From Gloeomargarita sp. SRBZ-1_bins_9 (lineage in GTDB: Bacteria; Cyanobacteriota; Cyanobacteriia; Gloeomargaritales; Gloeomargaritaceae), in the NCBI GenBank assembly GCA_039794565.1, contig JAUQVX010000010.1:1-64000 (forward strand): 64,000 bases of DNA, written 5' to 3'. The notes under the pieces were generated by a model. That model had not been told where the DNA came from, ran no database searches, and saw only the letters and a program-made list of their open reading frames with translations. Both the position numbers and the translations under genes were made by a program. Numbering within the stretch: position 1 is the first letter of the stretch; every line of letters begins with the position of its first letter. Positions 39,017 through 47,593 of this stretch are shown here, in pieces.

Positions 39017-39358
39017 CTAGGACTTGGCTGCCTTTTGTTTTTGAAACTGGCCGAACTGCAATTCGTAAACCGTTTCTTCCTGGTCCGTTTCCAGCACCAA
39101 GGGTGAACGGGGATAGGCCACACATAACAAGGCAAACCCCTGTTCCACCAGGGCCGGGCTTAAGCCCATGGCATCCGGTTGATCCACGGTGCCGCTGATC
39201 AGGCGGGCTGCACAAGTCGTACAAATGCCGGCGCGACAGGAGGACGGTAACTCCACGCCAGCAGCTGCAGCGCTATCCAAAATTGTCCGGTCGGCTGGCG
39301 CCTGGATGGTAAACACCTGTCCCCGATGGCGAATCTCAACCGGAAAGACCGCAGTCAT
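39017..39358 (-). CDS. plant-type [2Fe-2S] ferredoxin
   Basis: A 113-residue ferredoxin. The [2Fe-2S] ligands are visible as Cys-x4-Cys-x2-Cys (SCRAGICTTC, near residues 41-49) with the fourth Cys in FALLCVAYPR near 79. The C-terminus has an extra Lys/Gln-rich tail of about 15 residues. It is more diverged than photosynthetic PetF and likely supports a minor electron pathway. ATG 39358; divergent from mutS2 with 92 bp between. Confidence 0.88.
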   Translation of the reverse strand: MTAVFPVEIRHRGQVFTIQAPADRTILDSAAAAGVELPSSCRAGICTTCAARLISGTVDQPDAMGLSPALVEQGFALLCVAYPRSPLVLETDQEETVYELQFGQFQKQKAAKS

Positions 39359-39450
39359 CGTCGTTCTTGCTCTCGGTCATTTCACCTAGGCTTCATTATA
39401 GGACATGACCCCCACGCTAGGATCAAAAGCAGTGCCGGGTCGGAAGTGGG

Positions 39451-41754
39451 ATGGGGAACAGTCTGGAGATTCACCGCGAGACGCTGGAGTTGCTGGAATG
39501 GCCGCGCCTGTGTGAACACCTAGCCACTTTTGCCCAAACCAAAACTGGACAGCGGGCCGCCCGTCATTGGCAACCGGTAACCGACCAGGCCACCGCCCTG
39601 CACCTACTGGCGGAAACCCAGGCCCTAGACACTCTGGCGGAACGGGGGGTGCGCCTGGATTTGACCAAGGTGGAGGATGTTCTCCCGACCTTGGAACGGG
39701 CTGAGCGGGGGGGGGTGCTCAGTGGCCACGAACTGCTGTCTCTGGCTTACTTGTGTCAAACGGCCCGGCAGGTGCGGCGGCAGATTGCTGGGCAGCGGGA
39801 CATCCCGGTTTTACAAGATCTAGTGGACCCCTGGCGCACCCATCCTGATCTGGAGCAACAGATTTTCCACTGCATTGACGACGGGGGAGAGGTGACCGAC
39901 CGGGCCAGTCCCGCCCTAGCCCAAGCCCGCCAGCAATGCCGGTACACGGAAGAACGCATCCGGCAAACCCTGCAACAGCTCATGCACAAACACCCCCAGG
40001 CACTCCAGGAACCCCTGATCACCCAGCGCCACGACCGGTATGTATTGCCCATCAAAGCCAGCCACAAGGACGCCATCCCCGGTCTGGTCCACGATACCTC
40101 GGCGTCAGGGGCCACCTACTATATCGAACCCCAGAGCTTAGTTCCCTTGAACAACGAGTGGCGCATCCAGCAGCAACGGGTGCAGGAACTAGCCGAGGCC
40201 GTGCGGCGGGAATTGAGCCATCAGGTGGCTGCCGTTGCCGATGACCTGCGTCTGTTGGCCGAGGGGTTAACCCGTCTGGATGTGGCCTATGCCCGGTGTC
40301 ACTACAGTCGCTGGCTAAAGGGCCATCCCCCGGTCTTGGGCGAGGCGGTGCAACTGCGCCAGGTGCGTCATCCCCTGCTAGTGTGGCAGGCCCAGCACGA
40401 AGCGGGTCGGCCCGTGGTCCCCATTGATATCCTGATCCCGGCAGAGGTGCGGGTGGTGGTGATCACCGGCCCCAACACCGGTGGCAAAACCGTCACCCTA
40501 AAGACCTTGGGACTGGTCGCGCTCATGGCCCAGGCAGGCCTTTATGTCCCGGCGGCGGCTCCGGCGCAACTGCCCTGGTTTGACCAAGTCCTGGCCGACA
40601 TCGGCGACGAGCAATCCCTCAGCCAGAATCTCTCCACCTTTTCCGGCCACATCACCCGCATCAACCGCATCCTCCAGGCGGCCACCCCCACCTCCCTGGT
40701 GCTGTTGGACGAAATTGGCGCCGGCACCGACCCCACCGAGGGTACGGCCTTGGCCCGGGCGATTCTAGAAACCTGCGCCGAGCGGGTTCGTTTGACCTTA
40801 GCCACCTCCCACTACGGCGAACTGAAGCTGCTCAAATACCGCGACCCCCGTTTTGAGAACGTTTCCGTGGCCTTTGATGAAGTCACCCTAGCCCCGACGT
40901 ACCATCTGCTCTGGGGCATTCCCGGCCGGTCCCAGGCCCTCCAGATTGCCCGACGGCTCGGCGTGGACCCCACTATTCTGGAGCGGGCGGCATCCTACCT
41001 GCACAGCCACCACCGGGAACTCAACGACCTCCTCCAACAAATCGAGCAACACCGTCAGGAACAGGTGGCGAAAAATCAAGCTGCCGCTGACCTCCTGGCC
41101 CAGGCGGAACAGCTCTATCAGCAAATCCGGCAACAGGCCCAGGAACTCCGGCGGCAAAAACAGGCCCTCGCCGAACAGCATACCCAAGCGGTGGAGGCAG
41201 CCATTGCCCAAGCCAAGCAGGAAATTGCCCAAGTGATTCAAAGGCTCAAGGGTCGGCGAGTAACCCCCCAGCAAGCCCACCGAGCCAGCGCCACCCTGGG
41301 CGAGATTCAAAGACGCCATCAACCCTCCCCTCAAACCATTACCGTCGGCTTTAACCCCCAAATTGGGCAGCCAGTGCGGGTACTGGGGCAAGTGGGGCAA
41401 GTGCTCAGCCTACCGGATGCGGACGGCAAGATGACGGTGCGTTTGGGACAACTGCGGGTGACCGTCAACGCCAAGGATGTGACCTCTTTAGACGGACAAC
41501 CCGTGGCCCTACCCTCACCGCCACCGGTGCAAACGCCGGACAACACCATTGACCTGCGGGGGCTGCGGGTGGAACAAGTCCCCGACCAACTGAACCAGCG
41601 GCTCCATGGGGGGCAACGGGCCTGGTGGATTATCCATGGCCAAGGCAGCGGGCGACTCCGGCAAGCGGTCCAGACCTATCTAGCACAGCACCCCCACATC
41701 CAACGCTGGGAAACGCCTGACCCCACCACCACCGTCGCCTATTGGCGCCCATGA
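39451..41754 (+). CDS. mutS2: MutS2 endonuclease/ribosome-collision ATPase with Smr domain
   Basis: A 767-residue MutS2 (RqcU-type). Core/clamp region about 1-310, ATPase domain with GPNTGGKTVTLK near 340 and LLDEIGAGTDP near 420, a long coiled-coil about 505-610, and a C-terminal Smr domain (IDLRGLRV, HGQGSGRLRQ). MutS2 suppresses recombination and, in Bacillus, splits collided ribosomes. GGAAG precedes the ATG. The stop overlaps the tilS ATG (ATGA), linking it to tRNA modification. Confidence 0.93.
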   Translation: MGNSLEIHRETLELLEWPRLCEHLATFAQTKTGQRAARHWQPVTDQATALHLLAETQALDTLAERGVRLDLTKVEDVLPTLERAERGGVLSGHELLSLAYLCQTARQVRRQIAGQRDIPVLQDLVDPWRTHPDLEQQIFHCIDDGGEVTDRASPALAQARQQCRYTEERIRQTLQQLMHKHPQALQEPLITQRHDRYVLPIKASHKDAIPGLVHDTSASGATYYIEPQSLVPLNNEWRIQQQRVQELAEAVRRELSHQVAAVADDLRLLAEGLTRLDVAYARCHYSRWLKGHPPVLGEAVQLRQVRHPLLVWQAQHEAGRPVVPIDILIPAEVRVVVITGPNTGGKTVTLKTLGLVALMAQAGLYVPAAAPAQLPWFDQVLADIGDEQSLSQNLSTFSGHITRINRILQAATPTSLVLLDEIGAGTDPTEGTALARAILETCAERVRLTLATSHYGELKLLKYRDPRFENVSVAFDEVTLAPTYHLLWGIPGRSQALQIARRLGVDPTILERAASYLHSHHRELNDLLQQIEQHRQEQVAKNQAAADLLAQAEQLYQQIRQQAQELRRQKQALAEQHTQAVEAAIAQAKQEIAQVIQRLKGRRVTPQQAHRASATLGEIQRRHQPSPQTITVGFNPQIGQPVRVLGQVGQVLSLPDADGKMTVRLGQLRVTVNAKDVTSLDGQPVALPSPPPVQTPDNTIDLRGLRVEQVPDQLNQRLHGGQRAWWIIHGQGSGRLRQAVQTYLAQHPHIQRWETPDPTTTVAYWRP

Positions 41755-42710
41755 ACCTGCAGCGACGGGTGCAGCGATTTCTCCGGCAATCCCACGCCCT
41801 ACCCGCCCAAAGCCGCGTGCTAGTGGCCGTCTCCGGTGGGCAAGATTCCCTATGTCTCTTAGATGTGCTGCACCATTTGCGTCCCCGCTGGGGCTGGGTG
41901 CTGGGGGTAGCCCACTGCGACCACGGCTGGCGCCCCGATAGCACTGCCAACGCCCAGTACGTCGGGGAATTAGCGCAACGCTACGGCTACCCGTTTCACC
42001 TGGTGCAAGCCACCGACTTACCCCAGCAGGAAGCCGCCGCCCGCCAATGGCGCTACCAGGCCCTGGTGCAGATCGCCCAACAACACCAGTACACCTACAT
42101 CGCCACCGGCCATACCGCCAGCGACCGAGTGGAAACATTTTTGTTTAACCTGTGGCGGGGCAGTGGGCTGAGCGGGTTGGTGGCCCTGGTTCCCATACGG
42201 CCATTAACGCCCGGCATTCAGTTGGTCCGGCCCCTGTGGGACATCACGCGGGAAGAAACCGCCGCCTATTGCCAGCACCAGGGGTTAACCATCTGGCCCG
42301 ATAGCACGAATCAAACCCTCCAGCACCGACGCAACCGCATTCGCCATGAGCTAATCCCTTACCTACGCCGCCATTTCAACCCCCAAATCGAGCGACAGCT
42401 GCTGCAAACCCTCGACATCCTCACCGCCGAACAGCAGTTTTGGCAACAGTGGGTCAACCAGGTCTGGCCCCAGCTCTACGACCCCCAGCGGCAAGCCCTA
42501 AACCGACGAAAATTGGCACAGTTGCCCTTGGCCGGCCAACGGCATATCTTGCGGGTTTTTCTGCAAAAACAACTGGGTCGCCCCGTGACCTTTTACCACA
42601 TCGAGCAGGTGCGACACCTGGTAACCGCAGGCCACCGCTCCCAAACCGCTCCCCTCCCCGGAGGCAAACGGGTAATGGTGCAAAGGGACGTTTTCGTGAT
42701 GACCGATTAA
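41751..42710 (+). CDS. tilS: tRNA(Ile)-lysidine synthetase TilS
   Basis: A 319-residue N-type PP-loop ATPase that converts C34 of tRNA-Ile(CAU) to lysidine. The PP-loop is SGGQDSL near residue 27, followed by AHCDHGWRPDS and the ATGHTASDRVETFLFNLWRG region. The C-terminal substrate domain is short, as usual in cyanobacteria and plastids. ATG 41751 overlaps the mutS2 stop; the 3' end overlaps hmpF by 4 bp through TTAA. Confidence 0.93.
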   Translation: MNLQRRVQRFLRQSHALPAQSRVLVAVSGGQDSLCLLDVLHHLRPRWGWVLGVAHCDHGWRPDSTANAQYVGELAQRYGYPFHLVQATDLPQQEAAARQWRYQALVQIAQQHQYTYIATGHTASDRVETFLFNLWRGSGLSGLVALVPIRPLTPGIQLVRPLWDITREETAAYCQHQGLTIWPDSTNQTLQHRRNRIRHELIPYLRRHFNPQIERQLLQTLDILTAEQQFWQQWVNQVWPQLYDPQRQALNRRKLAQLPLAGQRHILRVFLQKQLGRPVTFYHIEQVRHLVTAGHRSQTAPLPGGKRVMVQRDVFVMTD

Positions 42711-44380
42711 CCCTGAAGGACTTGCTGTATCAGCCCCAGTAATTCATCCACAACGGGGGCCTGACCCTGCCCAATCCCCTGATTGACCTGGTGATAGCAC
42801 GCCCAGAGCTGACGCAGGTGGTCCTGGCAGGGGGGCAATAACTCCTGGTAAGCCTGGATCCGTCCCAGCAATTGTTCCAGTTGCTGCTGGGTTTGCTCCC
42901 ATTCCTGCTGTTGGTGGGCCAAGGCCTGCTGCCGCTGGCTCTGGGCCTCCCGTTCCTGCTGCATCTGTTCCCGCAATTGATGCAACTGGGCCTGACGGGC
43001 CTGAAGCTGCTGCTGACAGACCTGCCGCTCTTGACTCAGGCGTTGCCACTGTTGCTCTGCAGCCTCCAGGATAGGTTCGAGGTCCGACGTTTGGTCCTTA
43101 ACCGGGGTGTGTCCCAAGCGTTGTTCCAGAATCTGTCGGTAGGCGCGGGCGATCGCTTCCCGCTCCGCCAAGGTTTCCCGCTGCCCCTGGAGAGAGGCCT
43201 CTAAAAGTTGGTAACTCTGCTGCTCACTTTCCAGTTCAGTTTCCAGGTCAATGCGCTCGTAGTCATTGGCGTGCTGAATCCTGGCGCGAATTTCATCAAT
43301 CGCCTCCTGTTGCATCCGTAGCTCCTCTTCCTGCTCCCGCAAATAATCCCGGAGTGTTTGAACCGCCTGTTCCTTCTCTTGCACTTCCTTTTCCAGTTCC
43401 GTTAAGTCCATCGCCATCAACGCCCCTCGATCCACCAGGGCGCCGGCACCTACCAAATGTTTGAGTCGTCTACAGGTCTGTTCCTGGTCATGGACCGCCT
43501 GGTCAAGCCCCTGCAACCGTTGCCGGAGTTGTTCGCTCTCCGCCTGCCAATGTTCCACTAAACGTTCCCGGGCCAGCAATTCGGCTTCCTGGGAGTACCA
43601 TTCCGCCCATTGGGGTTGCAGGTGCTGTAGCCGTTCTTGTAAGGCATATACCTGGGCCTGAGCTTGGTCGAGCCAATGGTGTTGCTGCTCGAGGAACTGC
43701 TGCTGCTGCACCAAGAGGTCATGCCAACGCTGGAGACTGCCTGCAACCAGTGGCACCTGGCGTAACTGGTCAACGCAACTGATGATCTGCTGGGCCATGT
43801 CGTGGGTGAGGATTCCCGCCCGGTTGGCTTCCCACTGCTCCCGTTCCCGCTGGAGTTCCTCCCAGGCCCGCCTCAGAGCTGCTTCCTTCTGCTGGATTTC
43901 TACTTGCAGCGCCTCGACCTCCGCCTGGATGGCCTGTAGCTGACGTTGCTGTTCCTCTAAATCCTTCAGCGCCTCCTCCGCTTGCTCCACCTGGGCCATC
44001 CGCTCCTCTAGCTCCATCTGCCGCCGGTGGAATTCCTGCGCCTGGAGCATGAGGGATTGCTGCATCTCCTCCGACTCCTGCTCCACCCGCTGCACCCGCT
44101 CCTGCAGTTGGTTGATCTGGCGCAGAATGTTCAGAACATGCCGCTTGCCGTCCTCTATTTGTAGTATCTTGTTATTGCTATCGGTCTCGACAATCACCAG
44201 AGCGCCGTTGCCGTAGGTATTCTCCAGACGTTTTTCGTCGGCAGAGGCCACAGTCAGGGTGGTGGTGGTCATGGCCCACAGTTCCCCCCGTTGGACTGCC
44301 AAAACGTTCAACTCTGTACTGGTCGTCGTCCCTAAAAACCCGGTCTTGGTCCGTCGCTGAATTTCCGCTAGATACCGCAC
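42707..44380 (-). CDS. HmpF-like coiled-coil pilus motility/taxis protein
   Basis: A 557-residue protein: a conserved N-terminal domain of about 75 residues (RYLAEIQRRTKTGFLG, LAVQRGE, GNGALVIVE) then near-continuous coiled coil to residue about 520. This layout and N-terminus match HmpF, which is needed for type IV pilus-driven gliding and phototaxis in filamentous cyanobacteria and occurs in unicellular ones. Start GTG 44380 is chosen because HmpF begins with xRYLAE-type sequence; the frame extends to a TTG at 44458 without support. Two CheY-like genes are divergent. Confidence 0.8.
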   Translation of the reverse strand: MRYLAEIQRRTKTGFLGTTTSTELNVLAVQRGELWAMTTTTLTVASADEKRLENTYGNGALVIVETDSNNKILQIEDGKRHVLNILRQINQLQERVQRVEQESEEMQQSLMLQAQEFHRRQMELEERMAQVEQAEEALKDLEEQQRQLQAIQAEVEALQVEIQQKEAALRRAWEELQREREQWEANRAGILTHDMAQQIISCVDQLRQVPLVAGSLQRWHDLLVQQQQFLEQQHHWLDQAQAQVYALQERLQHLQPQWAEWYSQEAELLARERLVEHWQAESEQLRQRLQGLDQAVHDQEQTCRRLKHLVGAGALVDRGALMAMDLTELEKEVQEKEQAVQTLRDYLREQEEELRMQQEAIDEIRARIQHANDYERIDLETELESEQQSYQLLEASLQGQRETLAEREAIARAYRQILEQRLGHTPVKDQTSDLEPILEAAEQQWQRLSQERQVCQQQLQARQAQLHQLREQMQQEREAQSQRQQALAHQQQEWEQTQQQLEQLLGRIQAYQELLPPCQDHLRQLWACYHQVNQGIGQGQAPVVDELLGLIQQVLQG

Positions 44381-44434
44381 TGTTGCCGCCCTCTGGATGC
44401 CTTGCGACCGTAAGCTGGGTTGAGACGTAAAGAC

Positions 44435-44440
44435 AGTATA
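44435..44440 (-). promoter_or_regulatory. candidate -10 box for hmpF-like gene
   Basis: TATACT on the minus strand, 54 bp before GTG 44380. A TTGACT lies upstream but only 12 bp away, too close for a normal spacer. If used, it rules out the longer TTG start at 44458. Confidence 0.35.
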
Positions 44441-44481
44441 GCAGGTTTCTAGAGTCAACTTGAGGGCCTAGGAGTTCTGTG

Positions 44482-44487
44482 TAAAAT
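44482..44487 (+). promoter_or_regulatory. candidate -10 box for the CheY-like pair
   Basis: TAAAAT 29 bp before the first CheY-like ATG at 44517, divergent from the hmpF-like promoter. No clear -35. Confidence 0.35.
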
Positions 44488-44516
44488 AGAGGTACATCGA
44501 TAGGGCCGGGGTCCTT

Positions 44517-44915
44517 ATGGCGACAGTATTGGTGGTGGAAGATCAGCGCACCCAGCGGGAAATGATGGCCGAAACCCTGGCGAGGGATGGCCTACAGGTG
44601 ATTGCCGCAGCCGATGGCCGGGAAGCCCTGGAAAAGCTGAAGACGATTCGCCCGGACGTGATCGTTCTGGATGTGGTCATGCCCAATATGAATGGCTATG
44701 AGCTATTGCGGGAAGTCCGCAAGCGCCCCGAGCTCGCCAAGGTACCGGTGGTGGTGTGCAGCGTCAAGGGGGAACAGTTTGACAAACACTGGGCGCAGCG
44801 GTTGGGGTCTAATGCCTATGTCGTCAAGCCCTTTGAACCGCAGGTGTTGGTCGGCACGGTGCGCAGTCTGTTACGGGCCAGTCAACAGCACGGCCAGGGC
44901 CTCCATTCGGTGTAA
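44517..44915 (+). CDS. CheY-like single-domain response regulator (first copy)
   Basis: A 132-residue receiver domain. Phosphorylation site Asp52 in VIVLDVVMPNMNG, acidic pair near residues 8-9 (VEDQ), and Lys in YVVKPFEPQ near 102-107. No output domain. The KGEQFDKHWAQR segment between beta4 and alpha4 is like receivers of pilus/taxis systems (PilG/PixG/PixH types). Located 137 bp from the hmpF-like gene, divergent, and 35 bp upstream of a second receiver. Confidence 0.9.
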   Translation: MATVLVVEDQRTQREMMAETLARDGLQVIAAADGREALEKLKTIRPDVIVLDVVMPNMNGYELLREVRKRPELAKVPVVVCSVKGEQFDKHWAQRLGSNAYVVKPFEPQVLVGTVRSLLRASQQHGQGLHSV

Positions 44916-44950
44916 AATCAGGGAAACCAGCCAAAGGAACAGGTAGGGTC

Positions 44951-45319
44951 ATGGGAACGGTTCTAGTGGTTGAAGACAGCGTCCCCCAGCGAGAGATGAT
45001 CGTAGGTTTGTTGCGGGACAACGGCTTAACTGTCATGGCCGCCAGTAACGGGAGTGAAGCCCTCGAGTGCCTTAAGCAAGCTATCCCCCAGTTGGTGATT
45101 ACCGATGTGGTGATGCCGGTCATGAATGGCTATGAATTGATCCGCCAGTTGCGTAAGCCCGAATCGGCGACGGCGGAGGTGCCCATTTTGGTCTGTTCGT
45201 CGAAGGGGGAACCCTTTGATGAGCAATGGGCCAAGCGGCAGGGGGCAACGGATTATATCGTCAAGCCCTTTGAACCCCAGCAATTGCTCGCCAAAGTCAA
45301 AGCCCTGTTACAGGGGTAG
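44951..45319 (+). CDS. CheY-like single-domain response regulator (second copy)
   Basis: A 122-residue receiver with Asp52 in LVITDVVMPVMNG, VVEDS at the N-terminus and IVKPFEPQ near the C-terminus. It matches the first copy at many positions (TVLVVED, QREM, DVVMPxMNGYEL, KPFEPQ), so the two probably arose by tandem duplication. AAAGGAACAGG lies upstream of the ATG. Its 3' end overlaps gshB by 23 bp. Confidence 0.9.
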   Translation: MGTVLVVEDSVPQREMIVGLLRDNGLTVMAASNGSEALECLKQAIPQLVITDVVMPVMNGYELIRQLRKPESATAEVPILVCSSKGEPFDEQWAKRQGATDYIVKPFEPQQLLAKVKALLQG

Positions 45320-46295
45320 GACTTTTCCCCGTCCCTAAACATTTTTCCTCCAGCCAGGCCATCACCACCTGCCCCAACTGGGTGCCGCTGAGCCGGTCAA
45401 TTTCACGGATGCCCGTAGGGCTGGTGACGTTAATTTCCGTTAAGAAACCGCCAATCACATCAATCCCCACCAAATACAATCCCGCTGCTTGCAAAACCGG
45501 TTGCAAACCGGCCGCAATTTCCCGGTCCCTGTCGGTGATCTCGGCCGCCACGGCTTGACCGCCAACTGCCATATTGCCGCGAAAGTCATGACCGGTAGGG
45601 ATGCGGTTCACGGCGCCGATGGGTTCCCCGTCGAGCAAAATAACCCGTTTATCCCCCTGGCGAATCGCCGGCAAGTACATTTGCACCATCACCGGCAACC
45701 GACCCCCCGCCGTACTCAATTCCACCAGCGATGCCAGGTTGCGGTCCGCCGGGTCCAAATACAGGATGCCTTCCCCCGCCTTGCCCCCCAGGGGTTTGAG
45801 GACCGCCGGCCCATAACGCGCCAGAAATTTGCGGATCAGGGCCAGTTGACTGGTGACCAGGGTAGGGGGCAGCAGGTGGGCAAAGCGCAGGGCGTACATT
45901 TTTTCGTTAGCTGCCCGCAAGGCGCTGGGCCGATTGATCACCATGGTGGTAGGGGGCACGTAGTCGAGCAGGTACGTCGCCCACAGATAGGCCGTATCCA
46001 CTGGCGGGTCTTTACGCATCCACACCGCAGCCATTTCCCCCAAAGCCAAATAGGCCGGTTCCCCCAGGCGATACCAGGGTTGGGGAATCTCATAGCGTCC
46101 CTGCCGGATGCGCACCGGTTGTATCTGAACCGGCCATAGCCAGGCCCAGGTTTGTCCCCCCTGCACAGTGAGTTGGTCAATGGTGGTGACCCAGACCTCA
46201 TGCCCCCGTTGGTTGGCTGCCTCCATTAAGGCCACCGTTGAGTCATGGCCTGGGTCCAACTTCTCCAGGGGGTCAATCACAAAGGCCAATTTCAT
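45297..46295 (-). CDS. gshB: glutathione synthetase
   Basis: A 332-residue ATP-grasp enzyme adding glycine to gamma-glutamylcysteine. N-terminal VIDPLEKLDPGHDST, ATP-grasp loops with LKPLGGKAGEGILYLD near 165, and the C-terminal LVGIDVIGGFLTEINVTSPTG metal-binding segment (Glu and Asn). ATG 46295 overlaps the glutaredoxin TGA (ATGA), placing it third in a ferritin-like/grx/gshB operon. Confidence 0.95.
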   Translation of the reverse strand: MKLAFVIDPLEKLDPGHDSTVALMEAANQRGHEVWVTTIDQLTVQGGQTWAWLWPVQIQPVRIRQGRYEIPQPWYRLGEPAYLALGEMAAVWMRKDPPVDTAYLWATYLLDYVPPTTMVINRPSALRAANEKMYALRFAHLLPPTLVTSQLALIRKFLARYGPAVLKPLGGKAGEGILYLDPADRNLASLVELSTAGGRLPVMVQMYLPAIRQGDKRVILLDGEPIGAVNRIPTGHDFRGNMAVGGQAVAAEITDRDREIAAGLQPVLQAAGLYLVGIDVIGGFLTEINVTSPTGIREIDRLSGTQLGQVVMAWLEEKCLGTGKSPTPVTGL

Positions 46296-46549
46296 GCCTG
46301 CAACAGCCGATCCAGTTCCCCCGCCCGCTCTAGAGCGTACAGTTCCTCACAGCCGCCAATGGGCTGACCATTGATAAAAATCTGGGGCACCGTACGCCGA
46401 CCCCCGGCCCGCTCCGCCATCCGCTGCCGCGCCTGCTCATCCCCATCAATCGCGTATTCGACATAGGGAATCCCCTTGCGGTCCAGCAGCGCCTTGGCCC
46501 GGAGGCAAAATGGGCAGGTACGCCAGGTGTAAATTTCCACCTTCTTCAT
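46292..46549 (-). CDS. grxC: glutaredoxin 3, dithiol CPFC type
   Basis: An 85-residue glutaredoxin. Active site CPFC at about residues 13-16, cis-Pro in TVPQIF, glutathione-binding GG in PIGGCEEL. The start ATG 46549 follows the family; the frame runs further upstream within the neighbouring gene. It overlaps the upstream ferritin-like gene and the downstream gshB by 4 bp each, which argues for coordinated glutathione-dependent redox function. Confidence 0.93.
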   Translation of the reverse strand: MKKVEIYTWRTCPFCLRAKALLDRKGIPYVEYAIDGDEQARQRMAERAGGRRTVPQIFINGQPIGGCEELYALERAGELDRLLQA

Positions 46550-47430
46550 GGGCGTTGTCTGCTTGGGGGTGAGGGGGGATGGGGATTGAGGAAAAGAGGA
46601 ATAAACCGCTCGATGAACTTTTGGGGGTCCCGCTGCCAGGCCCGCTGCAGGATGTCTATACGGGTGCGCTGCAAATCGGGCGCCAACAGGGCCGACGGCA
46701 ACCGCTCGATCAAATAGCCCGGCCGTTCCCACACCGGTAGGGTGCTGGCAATGTTCACCAATCGCTCAACCCGCCGCAGTTCCGCCCCCAACGTAATATC
46801 CATACCCGCCTCGAAGGCCGCCTGCTCAATCGCACTATAACGCCGCTTGGCCTGCTCGACTAACCGCCGGTGTTCTGGACTTTGGCGCGCCAACTGGGCC
46901 AGCCACCGATTCCCCCAACGCACGTGGGCCGCCTCCTCCGGGAAAATCCGTTCCAGAGTCGCCCGGATAGCCACATTTTCCGCCGTCTGGGGTGCTTGCC
47001 GCAAGGCCGCAATATGAGCGGAAAAATACTCACATCCCCGCTTCTCGGTCACGTTAATCGCCGCCAGGGAGGAAATGATAAATTCATCGGTGCCCGGGGT
47101 ATGGGCGTCAGCATCCAAGAGGGCCTCAAACTGGTCAATGTAGCTCGTGCCGGGGGGCTTGCCCACAGGAGCGCCCAAGTCGCACAGCAAATCTGTCAAC
47201 CACATGGCGTGGCGAGCCTCGTCGCTGATATGCCGCGATAAATCCCGCACCAGTTCCGGGGGCCGACCGTCCAGGCGCTCCACCAGATCCGTCAAGTCCT
47301 TGCAACTGCGCTGCTCACTAAACCGGTAACGATTGAGGGTGATTAAATGAATCTCCCGGTCCCGTACCACCTGATCCAAAACAGCCCGGGCGCTCCATTC
47401 TCCGAACTTCCGGGGATAAGCGACGGTCAT
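46546..47430 (-). CDS. ferritin-like diiron-type protein in a glutathione operon
   Basis: A 294-residue helical protein. ExxH-type motifs ISDEARHAMWL near residue 65-75 and FPEEAAHVRWG near 165-175 indicate a four-helix ferritin-like fold able to bind a diiron centre; a further Glu in VTEKRGCEYF fits another ligand helix. It resembles the DUF455/ferritin-like group; the function is not established. ATG 47430 has a GGGGTG site upstream; a GTG lies at 47439. It is the first gene of an overlapped set with grxC and gshB, so an oxidative or iron-related role is inferred. Confidence 0.7.
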   Translation of the reverse strand: MTVAYPRKFGEWSARAVLDQVVRDREIHLITLNRYRFSEQRSCKDLTDLVERLDGRPPELVRDLSRHISDEARHAMWLTDLLCDLGAPVGKPPGTSYIDQFEALLDADAHTPGTDEFIISSLAAINVTEKRGCEYFSAHIAALRQAPQTAENVAIRATLERIFPEEAAHVRWGNRWLAQLARQSPEHRRLVEQAKRRYSAIEQAAFEAGMDITLGAELRRVERLVNIASTLPVWERPGYLIERLPSALLAPDLQRTRIDILQRAWQRDPQKFIERFIPLFLNPHPPSPPSRQRP

Positions 47431-47593
47431 GGCGTTCACCCCAACGCGGCAGCAGTAGATTGCGTTTTGTAAACCAGCCTCATCTTACCGTGTTTTTCCC
47501 GCTGGCGACAACGGGTAGGGTTTTCCTCCCCCGACCTTTGGTCCGGCGGCTCGACTATACTGGTAAACAAGAGATGGGCTGAAATTGGCAGAT

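Noticed and set aside
43149-43156. HIP1 (GCGATCGC) as an abundant repeat
   Set aside because: I noticed only this one copy in 64 kb by eye, so it is not a repeat family here; a computed count would settle it.
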